Position numbers and translations under genes: made by a program. From NCBI GenBank assembly GCA_964397205.1, contig CAYNIT010000008.1:1-43200 (forward strand): DNA of 43,200 nt, in the 5' to 3' direction. Shown one piece after another: positions 7,892 to 17,522 of this stretch. The stretch comes from Phaeodactylibacter sp964397205. GTDB taxonomy: Bacteria; Bacteroidota; Bacteroidia; Chitinophagales; Saprospiraceae. The number at the start of each line of letters is the position of its first letter. Within the stretch, counting starts at the first letter, position 1. The notes below the pieces were generated by a model. That model had not been told where the DNA came from. It ran no database searches and saw only the letters and a list, made by a program, of their open reading frames with translations.

Positions 7892-10606
7892 ATGGAACTC
7901 TCTACACGCTATACTCCAAAGGGTACCGAAGCCAAATGGTACGCCCACTGGATGGAAAAGGACTATTTCCACTCTGAGCCCGATGAGCGCGAGCCATTTA
8001 CAATTGTCATCCCTCCGCCCAACGTTACCGGCCTGCTGCACATGGGGCACATGCTCAACAATACGATTCAGGATATTCTCATCCGCAAGGCGCGCTTGGA
8101 GGGCAAAAACGCCTGCTGGGTGCCGGGTACCGACCATGCCTCCATCGCCACTGAGGCTAAAGTCGTTAAGATGCTGCGCGATCAGGGCATCAAGAAGTCC
8201 GAGTTGAGCCGGGAGGAATTCATGGAATACGCCTTCAAATGGAAAGAAGAGTACGGCGGCATCATTCTGGACCAGCTTAAAAAACTGGGCGCTTCCTGCG
8301 ACTGGCAGCGAACCAAGTTTACCATGGACCCGGAAATGTCCCGGGCGGTTATCAAAGTGTTTGTCGACCTCTACCAAAAGGGCAAAATTTACCGCGGCCT
8401 TCGCATGACCAACTGGGACCCGGAGGCGCAAACGGTACTTTCCAACGAAGAGGTGGTCTACGAAGAAGAGAACTCCAAGCTTTATTACCTGCGCTATGCC
8501 CTAGAGGGAGCAAAGGACGAGTGGATTACGATTGCTACAGTGCGCCCGGAAACCATACTGGGGGATACTGCGATTGCCGTTAACCCGAAGGACGAGCGCT
8601 TCTTCCACCTGCACGGCAAGCGAGTGCTGGTGCCGCTCATCGGCCGGTCCATTCCGGTCATCACCGATAATTACGTGGATACAGAATTCGGCACCGGTGC
8701 GCTGAAAATTACCCCCGCCCACGATATGAACGATAACGAAATTGGGGAGCGCCATAGTCTAGAGGTGATCGATGTGCTCAATCCTGACGGAAGTATGAGC
8801 GAAGCGGCCCAGCTGTATGTGGGCGAAGATCGCGAAGTAGCACGCCGGAAAATTGCCAAAGACCTGGAAGCTGCCGGCCATTTGGTGAAGGTGGAGGACT
8901 ACCGCAACAAGGTAGGCCGCTCGGAGCGCACCCGCGCAGTGGTAGAACCCCGCCTGACGAAGCAGTGGTTCCTGGATATGAAGGGGTTCGCGAAAACTGC
9001 TCTCGATGCTGTCAGCAGCGGTGAGGTGCGCTTCTTCCCAGAGCATTTCTGGAATATGTACAACAGCTGGCTGAGGGAGGACAATATCCGCGACTGGTGT
9101 ATTTCCCGGCAGTTGTGGTGGGGGCAGCGCATCCCAGCCTGGTACTGCGAAGATCAGGTTTTTGTAGCGGAGCGAGCCGAAGACGCGCTGGCTCAGGCCC
9201 GAAAAGCCTTGGGCAAGCCAGATCTTAGCCTTGGCCAGCTGGTACAGGACGACGACGTGCTGGACACCTGGTTCTCTTCTCAACTTTGGCCGATCTCTGT
9301 CTTCGATGGCTTTGAGAATCAGGACGAACTGGCTTACTATTACCCAACTGATGTGTTGGTGACAGCCTGGGATATCATTTTTTTCTGGGTAGCCCGAATG
9401 ATCATGATGGGGTACGAATACGCTCCGGAGTTGCTGGGCGAAGACTTTGTCAATAAAAACGGCGCACAGCCTTTCCACGCCGTCTACTTCACCGGCATGG
9501 TGCGCGATAAGGAACGGCGCAAGATGAGCAAATCCCTCGGCAACTCCCCAAATGCCCTGAAACTCATCGAGGCCTACGGTGCCGATGGTGTCCGCTTCGG
9601 CATGCTTTCTAGTGCGGCAGCGGGCAATGACATCGTCTTCGATGCCCCCTTTGATCCTAAAACCAAAACGGTACTGAATGAGAGCAAGCTCTGCGAACAA
9701 GGCCGCAATTTCTGCAATAAAATGTGGAATGCGCTGCGGCTGGTCAAAGGCTGGGAAGTCAAAGAAGGGCAGGGCGGCAAAGTCAATCAACTGGCGGCCA
9801 AATGGATGGAGCACAAATTACAACAGACGCTAGAAAAACTGGAAAAATCGTATGAGTCCTACCGCTTTTCGGAAGCCATTATGGACCTCTACAAGCTCAT
9901 ATGGGGGGACTTTTGCAGCTGGTATCTGGAGATGATCAAGCCAGACTACGGCGCGCCGATAGATGCCGAGACGCTGGAGTCAACACTTCATACTTACGAG
10001 CGGCTCATGACGCTGCTGCACCCCTTCATGCCGTTTGTTACTGAAGAAATCTGGCACCATCTGCGCGAACGCGCTGAAGGGGAGGACTGTGTGGTGAGCC
10101 AGTACCCGGAAGCAGAAGACTACGATGAGGGCATGATAGAGAAAGTAGAGCAGGCAAAGGCAGTCGTTGCGAGCGTGCGGGAGGTGCGCAATAATAAGGG
10201 TATAAAAATGAAAGAGGCGCTCAAGCTCTTTGCACAGGACAATGAAAGCAGCCGGGCGCTGATCGCTTTGGAAGGCCTGCGGGAAATGGTAATCAAAATG
10301 GCGAATCTGGAAAGCCTGGAGTTGAGCTCCGAAGAAGTACCCAACAGCGTCTCCTTCCTGTCCGGTCAGTCTAAATTCTTCCTGGAGCTGAAGCAAGCCA
10401 TTGATACCGAAGCAGAGTGCAAGCGGCTGAAGGAAGAACTGGAGTACCAGCGAGGATTCGTGGCTATGGTAGAAAAGAAGCTGGGCAACGAGGGCTTTGT
10501 CAATAATGCGCCCGCTCAAGTGGTAGAGCGGGAGCGTATGAAGCTGTCGGACGGCCAGGCCAAAATCAAGAACCTGGAAGAAGAGTTGGCCAGCATGGGG
10601 TGCTGA
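7892..10606 (+). CDS. valS: valyl-tRNA synthetase
   Basis: 904 residues, as expected for class Ia ValRS. It charges tRNA-Val with valine using ATP and edits mischarged threonine. Motifs: PPPNVTGLLHMGH, with the HIGH-type signature HMGH at residues 50-53; KMSKS at 544-548; an inserted CP1 editing domain between them (GTDHAS at its edge, FGTGALKITPAHD in the middle); a helical anticodon-binding domain; and a C-terminal coiled-coil arm (about 837-903, rich in Glu/Lys/Leu). The start ATG is 4 bp after the preceding stop. It converges with the next gene with a single base between the stop codons. Confidence 0.98.
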   Translation: MELSTRYTPKGTEAKWYAHWMEKDYFHSEPDEREPFTIVIPPPNVTGLLHMGHMLNNTIQDILIRKARLEGKNACWVPGTDHASIATEAKVVKMLRDQGIKKSELSREEFMEYAFKWKEEYGGIILDQLKKLGASCDWQRTKFTMDPEMSRAVIKVFVDLYQKGKIYRGLRMTNWDPEAQTVLSNEEVVYEEENSKLYYLRYALEGAKDEWITIATVRPETILGDTAIAVNPKDERFFHLHGKRVLVPLIGRSIPVITDNYVDTEFGTGALKITPAHDMNDNEIGERHSLEVIDVLNPDGSMSEAAQLYVGEDREVARRKIAKDLEAAGHLVKVEDYRNKVGRSERTRAVVEPRLTKQWFLDMKGFAKTALDAVSSGEVRFFPEHFWNMYNSWLREDNIRDWCISRQLWWGQRIPAWYCEDQVFVAERAEDALAQARKALGKPDLSLGQLVQDDDVLDTWFSSQLWPISVFDGFENQDELAYYYPTDVLVTAWDIIFFWVARMIMMGYEYAPELLGEDFVNKNGAQPFHAVYFTGMVRDKERRKMSKSLGNSPNALKLIEAYGADGVRFGMLSSAAAGNDIVFDAPFDPKTKTVLNESKLCEQGRNFCNKMWNALRLVKGWEVKEGQGGKVNQLAAKWMEHKLQQTLEKLEKSYESYRFSEAIMDLYKLIWGDFCSWYLEMIKPDYGAPIDAETLESTLHTYERLMTLLHPFMPFVTEEIWHHLRERAEGEDCVVSQYPEAEDYDEGMIEKVEQAKAVVASVREVRNNKGIKMKEALKLFAQDNESSRALIALEGLREMVIKMANLESLELSSEEVPNSVSFLSGQSKFFLELKQAIDTEAECKRLKEELEYQRGFVAMVEKKLGNEGFVNNAPAQVVERERMKLSDGQAKIKNLEEELASMGC

Positions 10607-10607
10607 A

Positions 10608-13121
10608 TCAGTGTTGCACCAGCAATTTTCGGTTCACCCATCCCACATTGGTTTGCAATTGTACAATGTAGCAGCCTTCCGGCAGCTGTGCTGTTTCCAG
10701 TAGTTGCTCACCCCTATGGGATTGTGCGGAGGCGGTTCGTTGGCGCATCACCTTGCCCTGCAAATTAAGCAGTTGGATTGTTTGGGCAGCTGTATTTGCC
10801 GGCAGCGCCCACCGCAGCATGACGCTTTCATCAGCCGGGTTAGGAGCCAGGGAAAGATACCGGCGGTGCAGATTTGTTGTTTTCTCCTGCAGGATGGGGG
10901 AGGTGCCGATCGACAAACGGACCTGCGGCACTATGTTGTAGCCAAAGCCTACTGTTTCAAACCTGATGCTGTTCAGTGGGTCTACATTGAGCACTGCCCC
11001 GTACTGCAGGGGCAGCCCGGCTAATTGGTGAGCTACATTGGTTGCCAGGTAGTCTACCTGATCGTTTACCATCATGAACATCGGAGGAGCGGCGGCGATA
11101 TCCGCATTGATGTAACTGACCACGGCGAGGTAGTACCGGCCGTCTCGCAGGGGCACACCCTCATTTTCAAACGAAACGGGCACAGTGATGGGTTTTAGGC
11201 CCTCCTCGCCGGTAAAAGTGTAGCCATTAAAGGCGATTTCCTGTAGTTCTTCCTGATCGGCAACCTGATTGTTGTTAACGTCCCCTTCCCATTCGTACAA
11301 CAGTATGCTGAGGGTACGTTGAGCCAGGTCCTCTGCATTGCTGACCGCGAAGGATAAGGTACGAGCGTAGTAGCCCTCTCCCGCCGGCAGGTAATAGCAA
11401 TTGCCAAAGGCATAATTCTTGAACCCAAAGGGCGTAATGTCTCTCGTGAAACCGCGCTCCTTGGCCAAGAGTGTATCTGAGACTTCGAACCTCCATTCCA
11501 ATTGATTATCAGAGCGCCTGGCATCCGAAGGTACCGAAGACAGGCCGTAACGCCCCGAGTATTCCCCATTTGTATTTACGGCAGCTGCCGGCAAGTAGTC
11601 GGCAAATACCTGGTTTTCGAAGAGTGCATCGGGAGGAAGGCTTTCAATCAGCAGGCTGTCCTCGTAGACCGTTGCTCCTTCGGGTAAGCGTTGCGCCGAA
11701 AACTGCTGCCAAGCTTCTTCCACTGGCTCGGTGCCGATGTTCTCCACATCTGCCATCAGCGGTATGTCCGTTAGCTGGCTGGAAGGGGTGATGGCATTGG
11801 GAGCGCGGGCGAAGAAGTTGCGGTTGGTGCGCAAGTCGGCCACTGGGCGTTCTACAATGGCTACATCATCTATGGCCCAGAAGTAAAAATCCGCTGCCCA
11901 GGTAAATTTGACTTGGAACGATTCGCTGTCTTGTATCCCCGGCAGAGGCAAATAAGCGGAGCCGGAGAATGGGGGGAACAGGTCAAGGTTAGCGCTGGTT
12001 ATGGGAGTTAGGAAAGGATTTACAGGGATCGGGTCGCTCCAATTTTCGCCTCCATCGGTACTGTAAGCGCAGGAGAGGCTGAAGCGCGCTCCGCTCTCTG
12101 TCTCGGGCGCAGCGGGCGCAGTATTGCCCAGCCAGGCCAGGTAGCTCAGTTGCAGCGCCACACGGGCGGGCGTTGCGCTCAAGTCAATCTCTGGGGAAAT
12201 CAATTCGCACACATAAAAAGTCGGCGGCCCGGGCGTGGGCGGTGCTGTGCCGCCGGTAGAATAGAAGTCGGCATTGAAAACCATGCCGCCATCTGCGGCG
12301 GTTTCAGAATGCAAGAAGGCATAGGAGCCTATGGCTTGAGAAAGGCCTAAAGAATAGGCATTGCTCACATTGCCGCCGGGAGTCCATATCCAGTTGGAGT
12401 CTACGTCTGATCCGAGAGTGGATCGGGAAGTCCATCCGTTCGGGCTGAAGGAGAAGCTTTCGTAAAACAGGGCGTTTTCAGGTGCCGCCGGGGGGACTGT
12501 GCTGAGCAATACGTCATCCACCAGCCAGGCCTGTTCTGCATTGGCGTGCCACTCCCAGGCGATGCGTACGTCCGCAAAACCCGCCGCTGCTTCTGTAATG
12601 TCTAGGGTGACAGCATAGCTTTGTTGCGGGCTCAGCTCTCGTAGAGGTGCCCGTTGCGGTTCGTTTTCGGTCAGGCTGGGGAAAGCTTGAAAGGCAGCCG
12701 TCTCCCCATTAGCAATGATATGGAGCTGAGCGGTTTGGGCTCCCGCCTCATTTACGGTGGCAATACTGGTTTGAAACTGAAGGAAAACCTGGCTCTTGCC
12801 GCTGCAGTCTATGGCGGCAGTCTCCAGCCGGCTGCGGTGGGAGGTGGGCAAAGTGCCAGCTTCGGAAGAATGCAGCAGCGCAAAGCCATTGCCGGCGGAT
12901 GGAGCGAAAAAGTCCTGCAAGGGGCCAATGGGCAGGCAATCAGCCGGTGAGCTGCAGGATGCCCAGAGCACCTCTTGCCCGGAGGCATCGGTCTTGGCCC
13001 AATCTGATGGAATACCGTCGCTGAAGTCTTCGCTCCAGAAAGTTTGGGCGCTAAGCCAGGATGGAAAAAGCAGGATGCCGGCGATAATCCGGCACAGGCA
13101 GGTGAGTACTGTTTTCTTCAT
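10608..13121 (-). CDS. secreted multidomain protein with T9SS type A sorting domain
   Basis: 837 residues. Signal peptide at about 1-26 (ends SWLSAQ). Two beta-sandwich regions resembling MAM/choice-of-anchor J domains follow: FWSEDFSDGIPSDWAK near residue 28 through AWLVDDVLL, and LFYESFSFSPNGWTSR near 218 through FWAIDDVAI. A long region resembling a CARDB-type adhesion domain (VADLRTNRNFFARAP onward) comes next, and the C-terminal ~80 residues (YLSLAPNPADESVMLRW onward, LPEGCYIVQLQT) are a T9SS type A sorting domain. No protease or glycosidase motif is seen, so it may be an adhesin or an anchored surface protein. It lies downstream of the LPS kinase gene on the same strand, with a 121-bp gap, so it may be transcribed on its own. 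Confidence 0.85.
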   Translation of the reverse strand: MKKTVLTCLCRIIAGILLFPSWLSAQTFWSEDFSDGIPSDWAKTDASGQEVLWASCSSPADCLPIGPLQDFFAPSAGNGFALLHSSEAGTLPTSHRSRLETAAIDCSGKSQVFLQFQTSIATVNEAGAQTAQLHIIANGETAAFQAFPSLTENEPQRAPLRELSPQQSYAVTLDITEAAAGFADVRIAWEWHANAEQAWLVDDVLLSTVPPAAPENALFYESFSFSPNGWTSRSTLGSDVDSNWIWTPGGNVSNAYSLGLSQAIGSYAFLHSETAADGGMVFNADFYSTGGTAPPTPGPPTFYVCELISPEIDLSATPARVALQLSYLAWLGNTAPAAPETESGARFSLSCAYSTDGGENWSDPIPVNPFLTPITSANLDLFPPFSGSAYLPLPGIQDSESFQVKFTWAADFYFWAIDDVAIVERPVADLRTNRNFFARAPNAITPSSQLTDIPLMADVENIGTEPVEEAWQQFSAQRLPEGATVYEDSLLIESLPPDALFENQVFADYLPAAAVNTNGEYSGRYGLSSVPSDARRSDNQLEWRFEVSDTLLAKERGFTRDITPFGFKNYAFGNCYYLPAGEGYYARTLSFAVSNAEDLAQRTLSILLYEWEGDVNNNQVADQEELQEIAFNGYTFTGEEGLKPITVPVSFENEGVPLRDGRYYLAVVSYINADIAAAPPMFMMVNDQVDYLATNVAHQLAGLPLQYGAVLNVDPLNSIRFETVGFGYNIVPQVRLSIGTSPILQEKTTNLHRRYLSLAPNPADESVMLRWALPANTAAQTIQLLNLQGKVMRQRTASAQSHRGEQLLETAQLPEGCYIVQLQTNVGWVNRKLLVQH

Positions 13122-13242
13122 GACGATAGTTGCTGGGTTGGGTGATGCAGTTGCTGCAGATGCAGCAATTCGGGAATATAGGGTTAATTTCTCGTAAATG
13201 GCAAGGCCAATCGAGTGAATGGGCCGCCCGATTTCGCAGAGC

Positions 13243-14247
13243 TTACCCTAGCGTTCCGGAAGCCAGCAGGGTTTCGTATTCCCGTTGCAACTGACTGCGG
13301 TCTACCGGCACAACGCCCACCTTTTCGCACACCTGCCCCCCTGCCAGATTGGCTAGCTGAGCAATGGTCTCCATATCCATGCCTAGGGACAGCCCAAGGC
13401 CAGCCAGCGCAAAGACTGTATCGCCTGCCCCGCATACATCAGCGATAGAACGGGGGTGGGTGGGCATCGTCCTACCCCCTTGCCCAGCATCATAAAAAAC
13501 GCCTTTCTCTGACAAGGTGATCAGGGTGAACTGATTGTCAAGGCGGGACCGCAGGTGCTCCGAAGCCTTCGAAAGCGAAGCCAGGGTAGGTTCGATGGCA
13601 AATGGCAATTGAGCCTGCATTTCCTTCAGATTGGGCTTGAATAAGTTGATGCGTTTGTACCCCCAGAAGTTGTGGAACTTGGGGTCCACCGCAGTTGGGA
13701 TGTCTCGCTTGATCGCTTCCAGGATCACCTCCCGGATTACTTGATAGGAAAGCACGCCTTTGTTGTAATCCTGAAAGAGGATAGCGTGAATTGCTTTGGC
13801 TTCCATCAAAGCTGCGACATTTCCCAGCAGGCCCGCCGCTTCTTTTTCACTTAAGTCATGCGTATCCTCCTCATCTACGCGCAGCAGGTGTTGGGCGCCG
13901 GCAATTACTCTCGACTTGACGGTAGTCTGCCGCTCTTCGGAAACCAGCAGCCCTTTGGCGGACAGTTGGTGCTTCGGCAACAACTGCTGCAGCCGGCGGC
14001 CGTTCTCGTCTGCCCCGATTACAGAACACAGGTAAGGAGTTGCCCCCAGGGCTTTCAGGTTGAGCGCCACATTAGCGGCACCGCCCAGGCGGCTCTCTCT
14101 TTGTTGCAAATGGACAACTGGCACCGGAGCTTCCGGCGATACGCGATCCACCCGCCCTTCGAGATAGCGGTCGATCATCACATCCCCCAGCACAAGGATG
14201 TTTTGTCGCTGAAATGCCTCAAACACTGACATGGCTTGGGTATTCAT
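13243..14247 (-). CDS. rfaE1: D-beta-D-heptose 7-phosphate kinase (PfkB family)
   Basis: 334 residues. It is the kinase half only; there is no nucleotidyltransferase domain as in bifunctional HldE. It phosphorylates D-glycero-beta-D-manno-heptose 7-phosphate at C1 on the way to ADP-heptose for the LPS core. Visible motifs: LGDVMIDRYLEGRVDRVSPE (20-39), APVPVV (40-45), LGGAANVALNLKALGA (54-69), QLLRVDEED-like HLLRVDEED (120-128), and the PfkB signature with catalytic D276 in CGAGDT. The first ATG is kept; a second, M6, is possible. It follows waaA by 68 bp on the same strand, which supports an LPS-core role. Another PfkB sugar kinase is the main alternative, but the RVSPEAPVPVV block is specific. 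Confidence 0.85.
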   Translation of the reverse strand: MNTQAMSVFEAFQRQNILVLGDVMIDRYLEGRVDRVSPEAPVPVVHLQQRESRLGGAANVALNLKALGATPYLCSVIGADENGRRLQQLLPKHQLSAKGLLVSEERQTTVKSRVIAGAQHLLRVDEEDTHDLSEKEAAGLLGNVAALMEAKAIHAILFQDYNKGVLSYQVIREVILEAIKRDIPTAVDPKFHNFWGYKRINLFKPNLKEMQAQLPFAIEPTLASLSKASEHLRSRLDNQFTLITLSEKGVFYDAGQGGRTMPTHPRSIADVCGAGDTVFALAGLGLSLGMDMETIAQLANLAGGQVCEKVGVVPVDRSQLQREYETLLASGTLG

Positions 14248-14272
14248 AGCCTAAATGTTGGTCGTAGAGCAA

Positions 14273-14280
14273 CAAAGGTA
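14273..14280 (-). promoter_or_regulatory. -7 promoter element upstream of the heptose kinase gene
   Basis: On the minus strand this reads TACCTTTG, an exact TAnnTTTG match, 25 bp before the ATG. It suggests the kinase gene can be transcribed separately from waaA. No good -33 TTG is seen at the right spacing. Confidence 0.45.
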
Positions 14281-14315
14281 AAAAAGTACGGCTCTTTTTC
14301 AGGCCGAAATAAATT

Positions 14316-15560
14316 TCAGTCCGGCAGCCTTTGCAATAGTTTTTGTAGAGACGTTGCGCTAGCGCCCCGGTTTTGAGTAATGTAGGAGCGGGCTGCGATG
14401 GCAGCCGTCTCATAGGCGGTATCATCTAGAAGTCTTTGGAAAACTTGTTCCAGCTCGTTCTGATCTTTTACGCTGAAGCCTCCGGCCTGGTCCACCAAAT
14501 ACCGCGCTTCTTCAAAGTTCTGGTACTTTGGCCCGAAAATGACGGGGAGGCCAAAGGCAATTGGCTCCAGGGTGTTGTGCAAGCCTGCTCCGAAGGCGCC
14601 GCCTATGTACGCCAGCCGCCCGTAGCGGTAGAGGCTGGAAAGCATGCCTATATTGTCGATCAGCAAAACCCGGTAGTCCTTAAGCTGCTCTGCTTTTTCA
14701 GCCTGGGTGTACCGAATGTGGGCCAGGGGCAATCCCTTTTCAATAGCCCGCAAATGCCGCTCCTGTATGTCGTGCGGTGCTAGAATGACTTTCCAATCTG
14801 ATGGCAAACCCCGGTGCAGCAGGCCGAAGAGATGGCGCTCGTCTTCTGGCCAACTGCTGCCAATCACCAGCGTAGGCGCATGCTGCGTAAACTGTTCTAC
14901 CAAGGAGTAGCGGTTGGCGGACTGGGCGATCTCCCAAACCCGGTCGATGCGGGTATCTCCCGCCACCGTATAGTGCTTAATACCGTGGCGCTGCAGCAGA
15001 TCGCCCGAATCTTCATTCTGGAGCAGGAGGTGGTCAAAGCCTTCCAGAATCCGCCGGAAAGGGCGGCCGAAGGGCTGGAAAAAAACTTGCTTGGGGCGGA
15101 AAAGCCCAGAGACCAGGACCGTCGGAATTTTCCGGCGCTGTAGCTCTAGGAGGTGGTTGAACCAGAATTCGTATTTAACGAAAACCGCCAGGCAAGGTTG
15201 CCAGAGGCGGAGAAAGTCGCGTGCATTAGCCGGCGTATCCAATGGCAGGTAGGCGACGTAATCGGCTTTTGGATAATTTTTGCGCAGTTCGTATCCCGAA
15301 GGAGAGAAGAAGGTAAGCAGCACCCGGCAGTCGGAGCGCCGGGCTTTCAGCTGCTCGATAAGCGGCCTGCCCTGCTCAAACTCGCCTAGAGAAGCACAGT
15401 GAAACCAAACCAAAGGGCCCGTACCGCCTGACTGGCCCTTCCAGCGGTCCCGCCAGTTGCGGCGCCCGTCTATCCAGGCTTTAGCTTTGGCGTTGCCCAC
15501 GGCTGCCAGGCCGATGCCCAGCCGAAACAGGTAAAGGCCAATGGTGTACAGTGCTAGCAT
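14316..15560 (-). CDS. waaA: 3-deoxy-D-manno-octulosonic acid (Kdo) transferase
   Basis: 414 residues, family length. It transfers Kdo from CMP-Kdo to lipid A precursor at the inner face of the inner membrane. Like other WaaA proteins it begins with a hydrophobic anchor (about 3-20). The catalytic glutamate is E60 in HCASLGEFEQG. Other family blocks are KYEFWFNHL, LVIGSSWPEDE, APHDIQERHL, and the C-terminal nucleotide-sugar site YIGGAFGAGLHNTLEP with FGPKYQNFEEA. This is a GT-B fold transferase. The ATG directly abuts the stop of the upstream outer-membrane protein gene with no gap, so translation is probably coupled. It is followed by the heptose kinase gene. Confidence 0.96.
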   Translation of the reverse strand: MLALYTIGLYLFRLGIGLAAVGNAKAKAWIDGRRNWRDRWKGQSGGTGPLVWFHCASLGEFEQGRPLIEQLKARRSDCRVLLTFFSPSGYELRKNYPKADYVAYLPLDTPANARDFLRLWQPCLAVFVKYEFWFNHLLELQRRKIPTVLVSGLFRPKQVFFQPFGRPFRRILEGFDHLLLQNEDSGDLLQRHGIKHYTVAGDTRIDRVWEIAQSANRYSLVEQFTQHAPTLVIGSSWPEDERHLFGLLHRGLPSDWKVILAPHDIQERHLRAIEKGLPLAHIRYTQAEKAEQLKDYRVLLIDNIGMLSSLYRYGRLAYIGGAFGAGLHNTLEPIAFGLPVIFGPKYQNFEEARYLVDQAGGFSVKDQNELEQVFQRLLDDTAYETAAIAARSYITQNRGASATSLQKLLQRLPD

Positions 15561-16322
15561 TTAGTAGTAGATTTCCTCAGAAGCCGTCTTGCCCATGTAG
15601 AAAGGCAAGGTCCAGCCGATGCGGAATCCGAAGTTCAGGTCCAGGCGCTCCTGTGTGTCTTTCATCTGTGTGTCAAAATTCAATTCGCGGCGGTTCATGG
15701 TCAAGCCTTGGGTGAATTCAAAGCCGGCTATAAAGTTGATGCGGCGGTTGGAGCTCATCAGCTGGTAGCCGATAAATTCTGTAAAAGCCAAGCCGTTGGT
15801 CAGCCGGTCGTAGCCTTCTTCGTAAGCGCCGCTGACCTGCGGCACCCGGCGGACGGGGTCTTTTTGAATGCGGATTTTGTGTTGCAGCAAGCCCGCGCCC
15901 GCTGTCACCCGGATGCCAGAACGGGGGTTCTTAAAGCCCAGGCTGATCAGTTTTCCGACATGAGCGCCGGCGTAGAAGCCCCGCATGCGCAGCTGTATAT
16001 CCGCGTACTGCCGGTCGTTGCCAATCAGGAAGCCTTCGTCGTTAAAAAGGCCGCTCAAGGGGTTTTCTTTGACTTCATTGCCAAAGTGATAGTTGAAAAC
16101 GGTGCCAAAAATCCAGTTGCCCCGTTCCGTCATCCAATCCAGGCCTCCGCCTACGCTGAAGTGTCCGCCGAAGCGCTCTTCCAAATCAGCTCCCGGGTTA
16201 TGAAACCCGTAGGTGATGTGCAGCATGAGCACATTCCCCCGGTTCAGGGCAAATTCCTCGTATTCCTGGGCAGATAAGCTTAAAGCAAACAGCAGCAAAG
16301 TGGTGGCCAGAAAGTTTCGCAT
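15561..16322 (-). CDS. predicted outer-membrane beta-barrel protein
   Basis: 253 residues from the ATG that opens a signal peptide (MRNFLATTLLLFALSLSAQ). The frame is open 21 codons further upstream, but only this start gives a signal peptide. The mature part is rich in alternating hydrophobic and aromatic strands (GNWIFGTVFNYHFG, RINFIAGFEFTQGL, DLNFGFRIGWTLPFYMG) as in 8- to 12-strand porin-like barrels of Bacteroidota. No specific family is recognised. Its stop codon touches the waaA start, so the protein may be linked to LPS or outer-membrane biogenesis; that is inferred only from position. Confidence 0.7.
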   Translation of the reverse strand: MRNFLATTLLLFALSLSAQEYEEFALNRGNVLMLHITYGFHNPGADLEERFGGHFSVGGGLDWMTERGNWIFGTVFNYHFGNEVKENPLSGLFNDEGFLIGNDRQYADIQLRMRGFYAGAHVGKLISLGFKNPRSGIRVTAGAGLLQHKIRIQKDPVRRVPQVSGAYEEGYDRLTNGLAFTEFIGYQLMSSNRRINFIAGFEFTQGLTMNRRELNFDTQMKDTQERLDLNFGFRIGWTLPFYMGKTASEEIYY

Positions 16323-16339
16323 AGCGCTCCTATTTCCTG

Positions 16340-16357
16340 CAAATGTAGTCAAATTTA
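16340..16357 (-). promoter_or_regulatory. two overlapping-region -7 elements upstream of the OMP-waaA unit
   Basis: On the minus strand there are two exact TAnnTTTG matches, TAAATTTG (16357-16350) and TACATTTG (16347-16340), 10 bp apart. The nearer ends 17 bp before the ATG. They face the rfbB promoter, so this 140-bp spacer is a divergent promoter region. Confidence 0.5.
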
Positions 16358-16378
16358 TACGTGCTTTTTGAAGCCTTA

Positions 16379-16410
16379 TTGGCAATGCGTGCGTTAATTA
16401 CGTAGATTTG
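16379..16410 (+). promoter_or_regulatory. promoter of rfbB
   Basis: TTG at 16379-16381, a 21-bp spacer and TAGATTTG at 16403-16410 match the Bacteroidota -33/-7 promoter (TTG, about 19-21 bp, TAnnTTTG). It ends 53 bp before the rfbB start. Confidence 0.6.
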
Positions 16411-16463
16411 TCCGAGAATCACCACTATGGGCGGCAGAAGAATAAATAAAAACTAAAGCCAAC

Positions 16464-17519
16464 ATGTCCAAGCAAAAAAGCATTCTTATAACCGGGGGAG
16501 CGGGTTTCATCGGTTCGCACCTGGTTCGCCTTATGGTCAACAAATACCCCGAATACCATATCGTCAACCTCGATGCACTGACCTACGCCGGTAATCTGGA
16601 AAACCTCAAAGACATTGAGGAAAAACCCAATTACACTTTCGTGAAAGCAGATATTACCGATGCGGCGGTCATCCAAGAGTTGTTTGCCGACCACGAATTC
16701 GACGGTGTCATCCATCTGGCTGCCGAATCACACGTCGACCGCTCCATTTCCAACCCCATGAGCTTTATTGAAACCAATATTGTTGGCACGGTAGTACTGC
16801 TGAACGCTGCCAAGCACAGCTGGCAGGACTTCGCCGGCAAGCGTTTCTACCATGTGTCAACCGATGAAGTCTACGGCACCTTGGGCGATACAGGCTACTT
16901 TACTGAAGAAACGCCCTACGACCCCCGCTCTCCTTATTCGGCCTCTAAAGCCAGTTCAGACCATCTCGTACGGGCCTATTACCACACCTATGGCCTGCCG
17001 GTCGTTTTGTCAAATTGCTCGAACAACTACGGGCCGTATCAGTTTCCTGAGAAACTGCTGCCGTTGATGATCAACAACATACAGCACAACAAACCACTAC
17101 CTGTATACGGCGATGGCAAATACACCCGGGATTGGCTCTGGGTAGAAGATCATGCCGAAGCCATCGACCTCATTTACCACAAAGGGCAAAACGGCGAAAC
17201 TTACAACATCGGCGGCAATAATGAATGGAAAAACATCGATCTGGTAGAGCAGCTCTGTGGCCTCATGGACGAATTGCTGGAGCGCGAACCGGGCACTTCC
17301 CGCCAGTTGATTACTTTCGTAAAAGACCGCCCAGGACACGACCGGCGCTACGCCATCGATGCCACCAAGCTACAACAAACCCTGGGATGGGCCCCCAGCA
17401 TTCAAGCAGAGGAAGGGCTGCGCAAAACTGCGGAATGGTACCTCGCTAATAAGGAGTGGCTCGAGCGGGTCACCTCCGGCGCTTACCAAGAGTATTACGA
17501 AAAACAATATCAGGAGTAA
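16464..17519 (+). CDS. rfbB: dTDP-glucose 4,6-dehydratase
   Basis: 351 residues. It converts dTDP-D-glucose to dTDP-4-keto-6-deoxy-D-glucose using bound NAD, the second step to dTDP-L-rhamnose and other deoxysugars. It is an extended SDR enzyme: NAD-binding GGAGFIG at 11-17, the 4,6-dehydratase signature STDEVYG with T133, D134, E135, and the catalytic YxxxK at Y158-K162. Further blocks are NCSNNYGPYQFPEKLLPL, VYGDGKYTRDWLWVEDH and DRPGHDRRYAID, all typical. The other rhamnose genes (rfbA, rfbC, rfbD) are not next to it. It is followed 3 bp later by a DUF502 gene, so the two are likely co-transcribed. Confidence 0.97.
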   Translation: MSKQKSILITGGAGFIGSHLVRLMVNKYPEYHIVNLDALTYAGNLENLKDIEEKPNYTFVKADITDAAVIQELFADHEFDGVIHLAAESHVDRSISNPMSFIETNIVGTVVLLNAAKHSWQDFAGKRFYHVSTDEVYGTLGDTGYFTEETPYDPRSPYSASKASSDHLVRAYYHTYGLPVVLSNCSNNYGPYQFPEKLLPLMINNIQHNKPLPVYGDGKYTRDWLWVEDHAEAIDLIYHKGQNGETYNIGGNNEWKNIDLVEQLCGLMDELLEREPGTSRQLITFVKDRPGHDRRYAIDATKLQQTLGWAPSIQAEEGLRKTAEWYLANKEWLERVTSGAYQEYYEKQYQE

Positions 17520-17522
17520 AAA

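Noticed and set aside
8759..9814. 351-codon minus-strand open frame inside valS
   Set aside because: Long only because of valS codon use; no recognisable domains and fully antisense to a clear valyl-tRNA synthetase.
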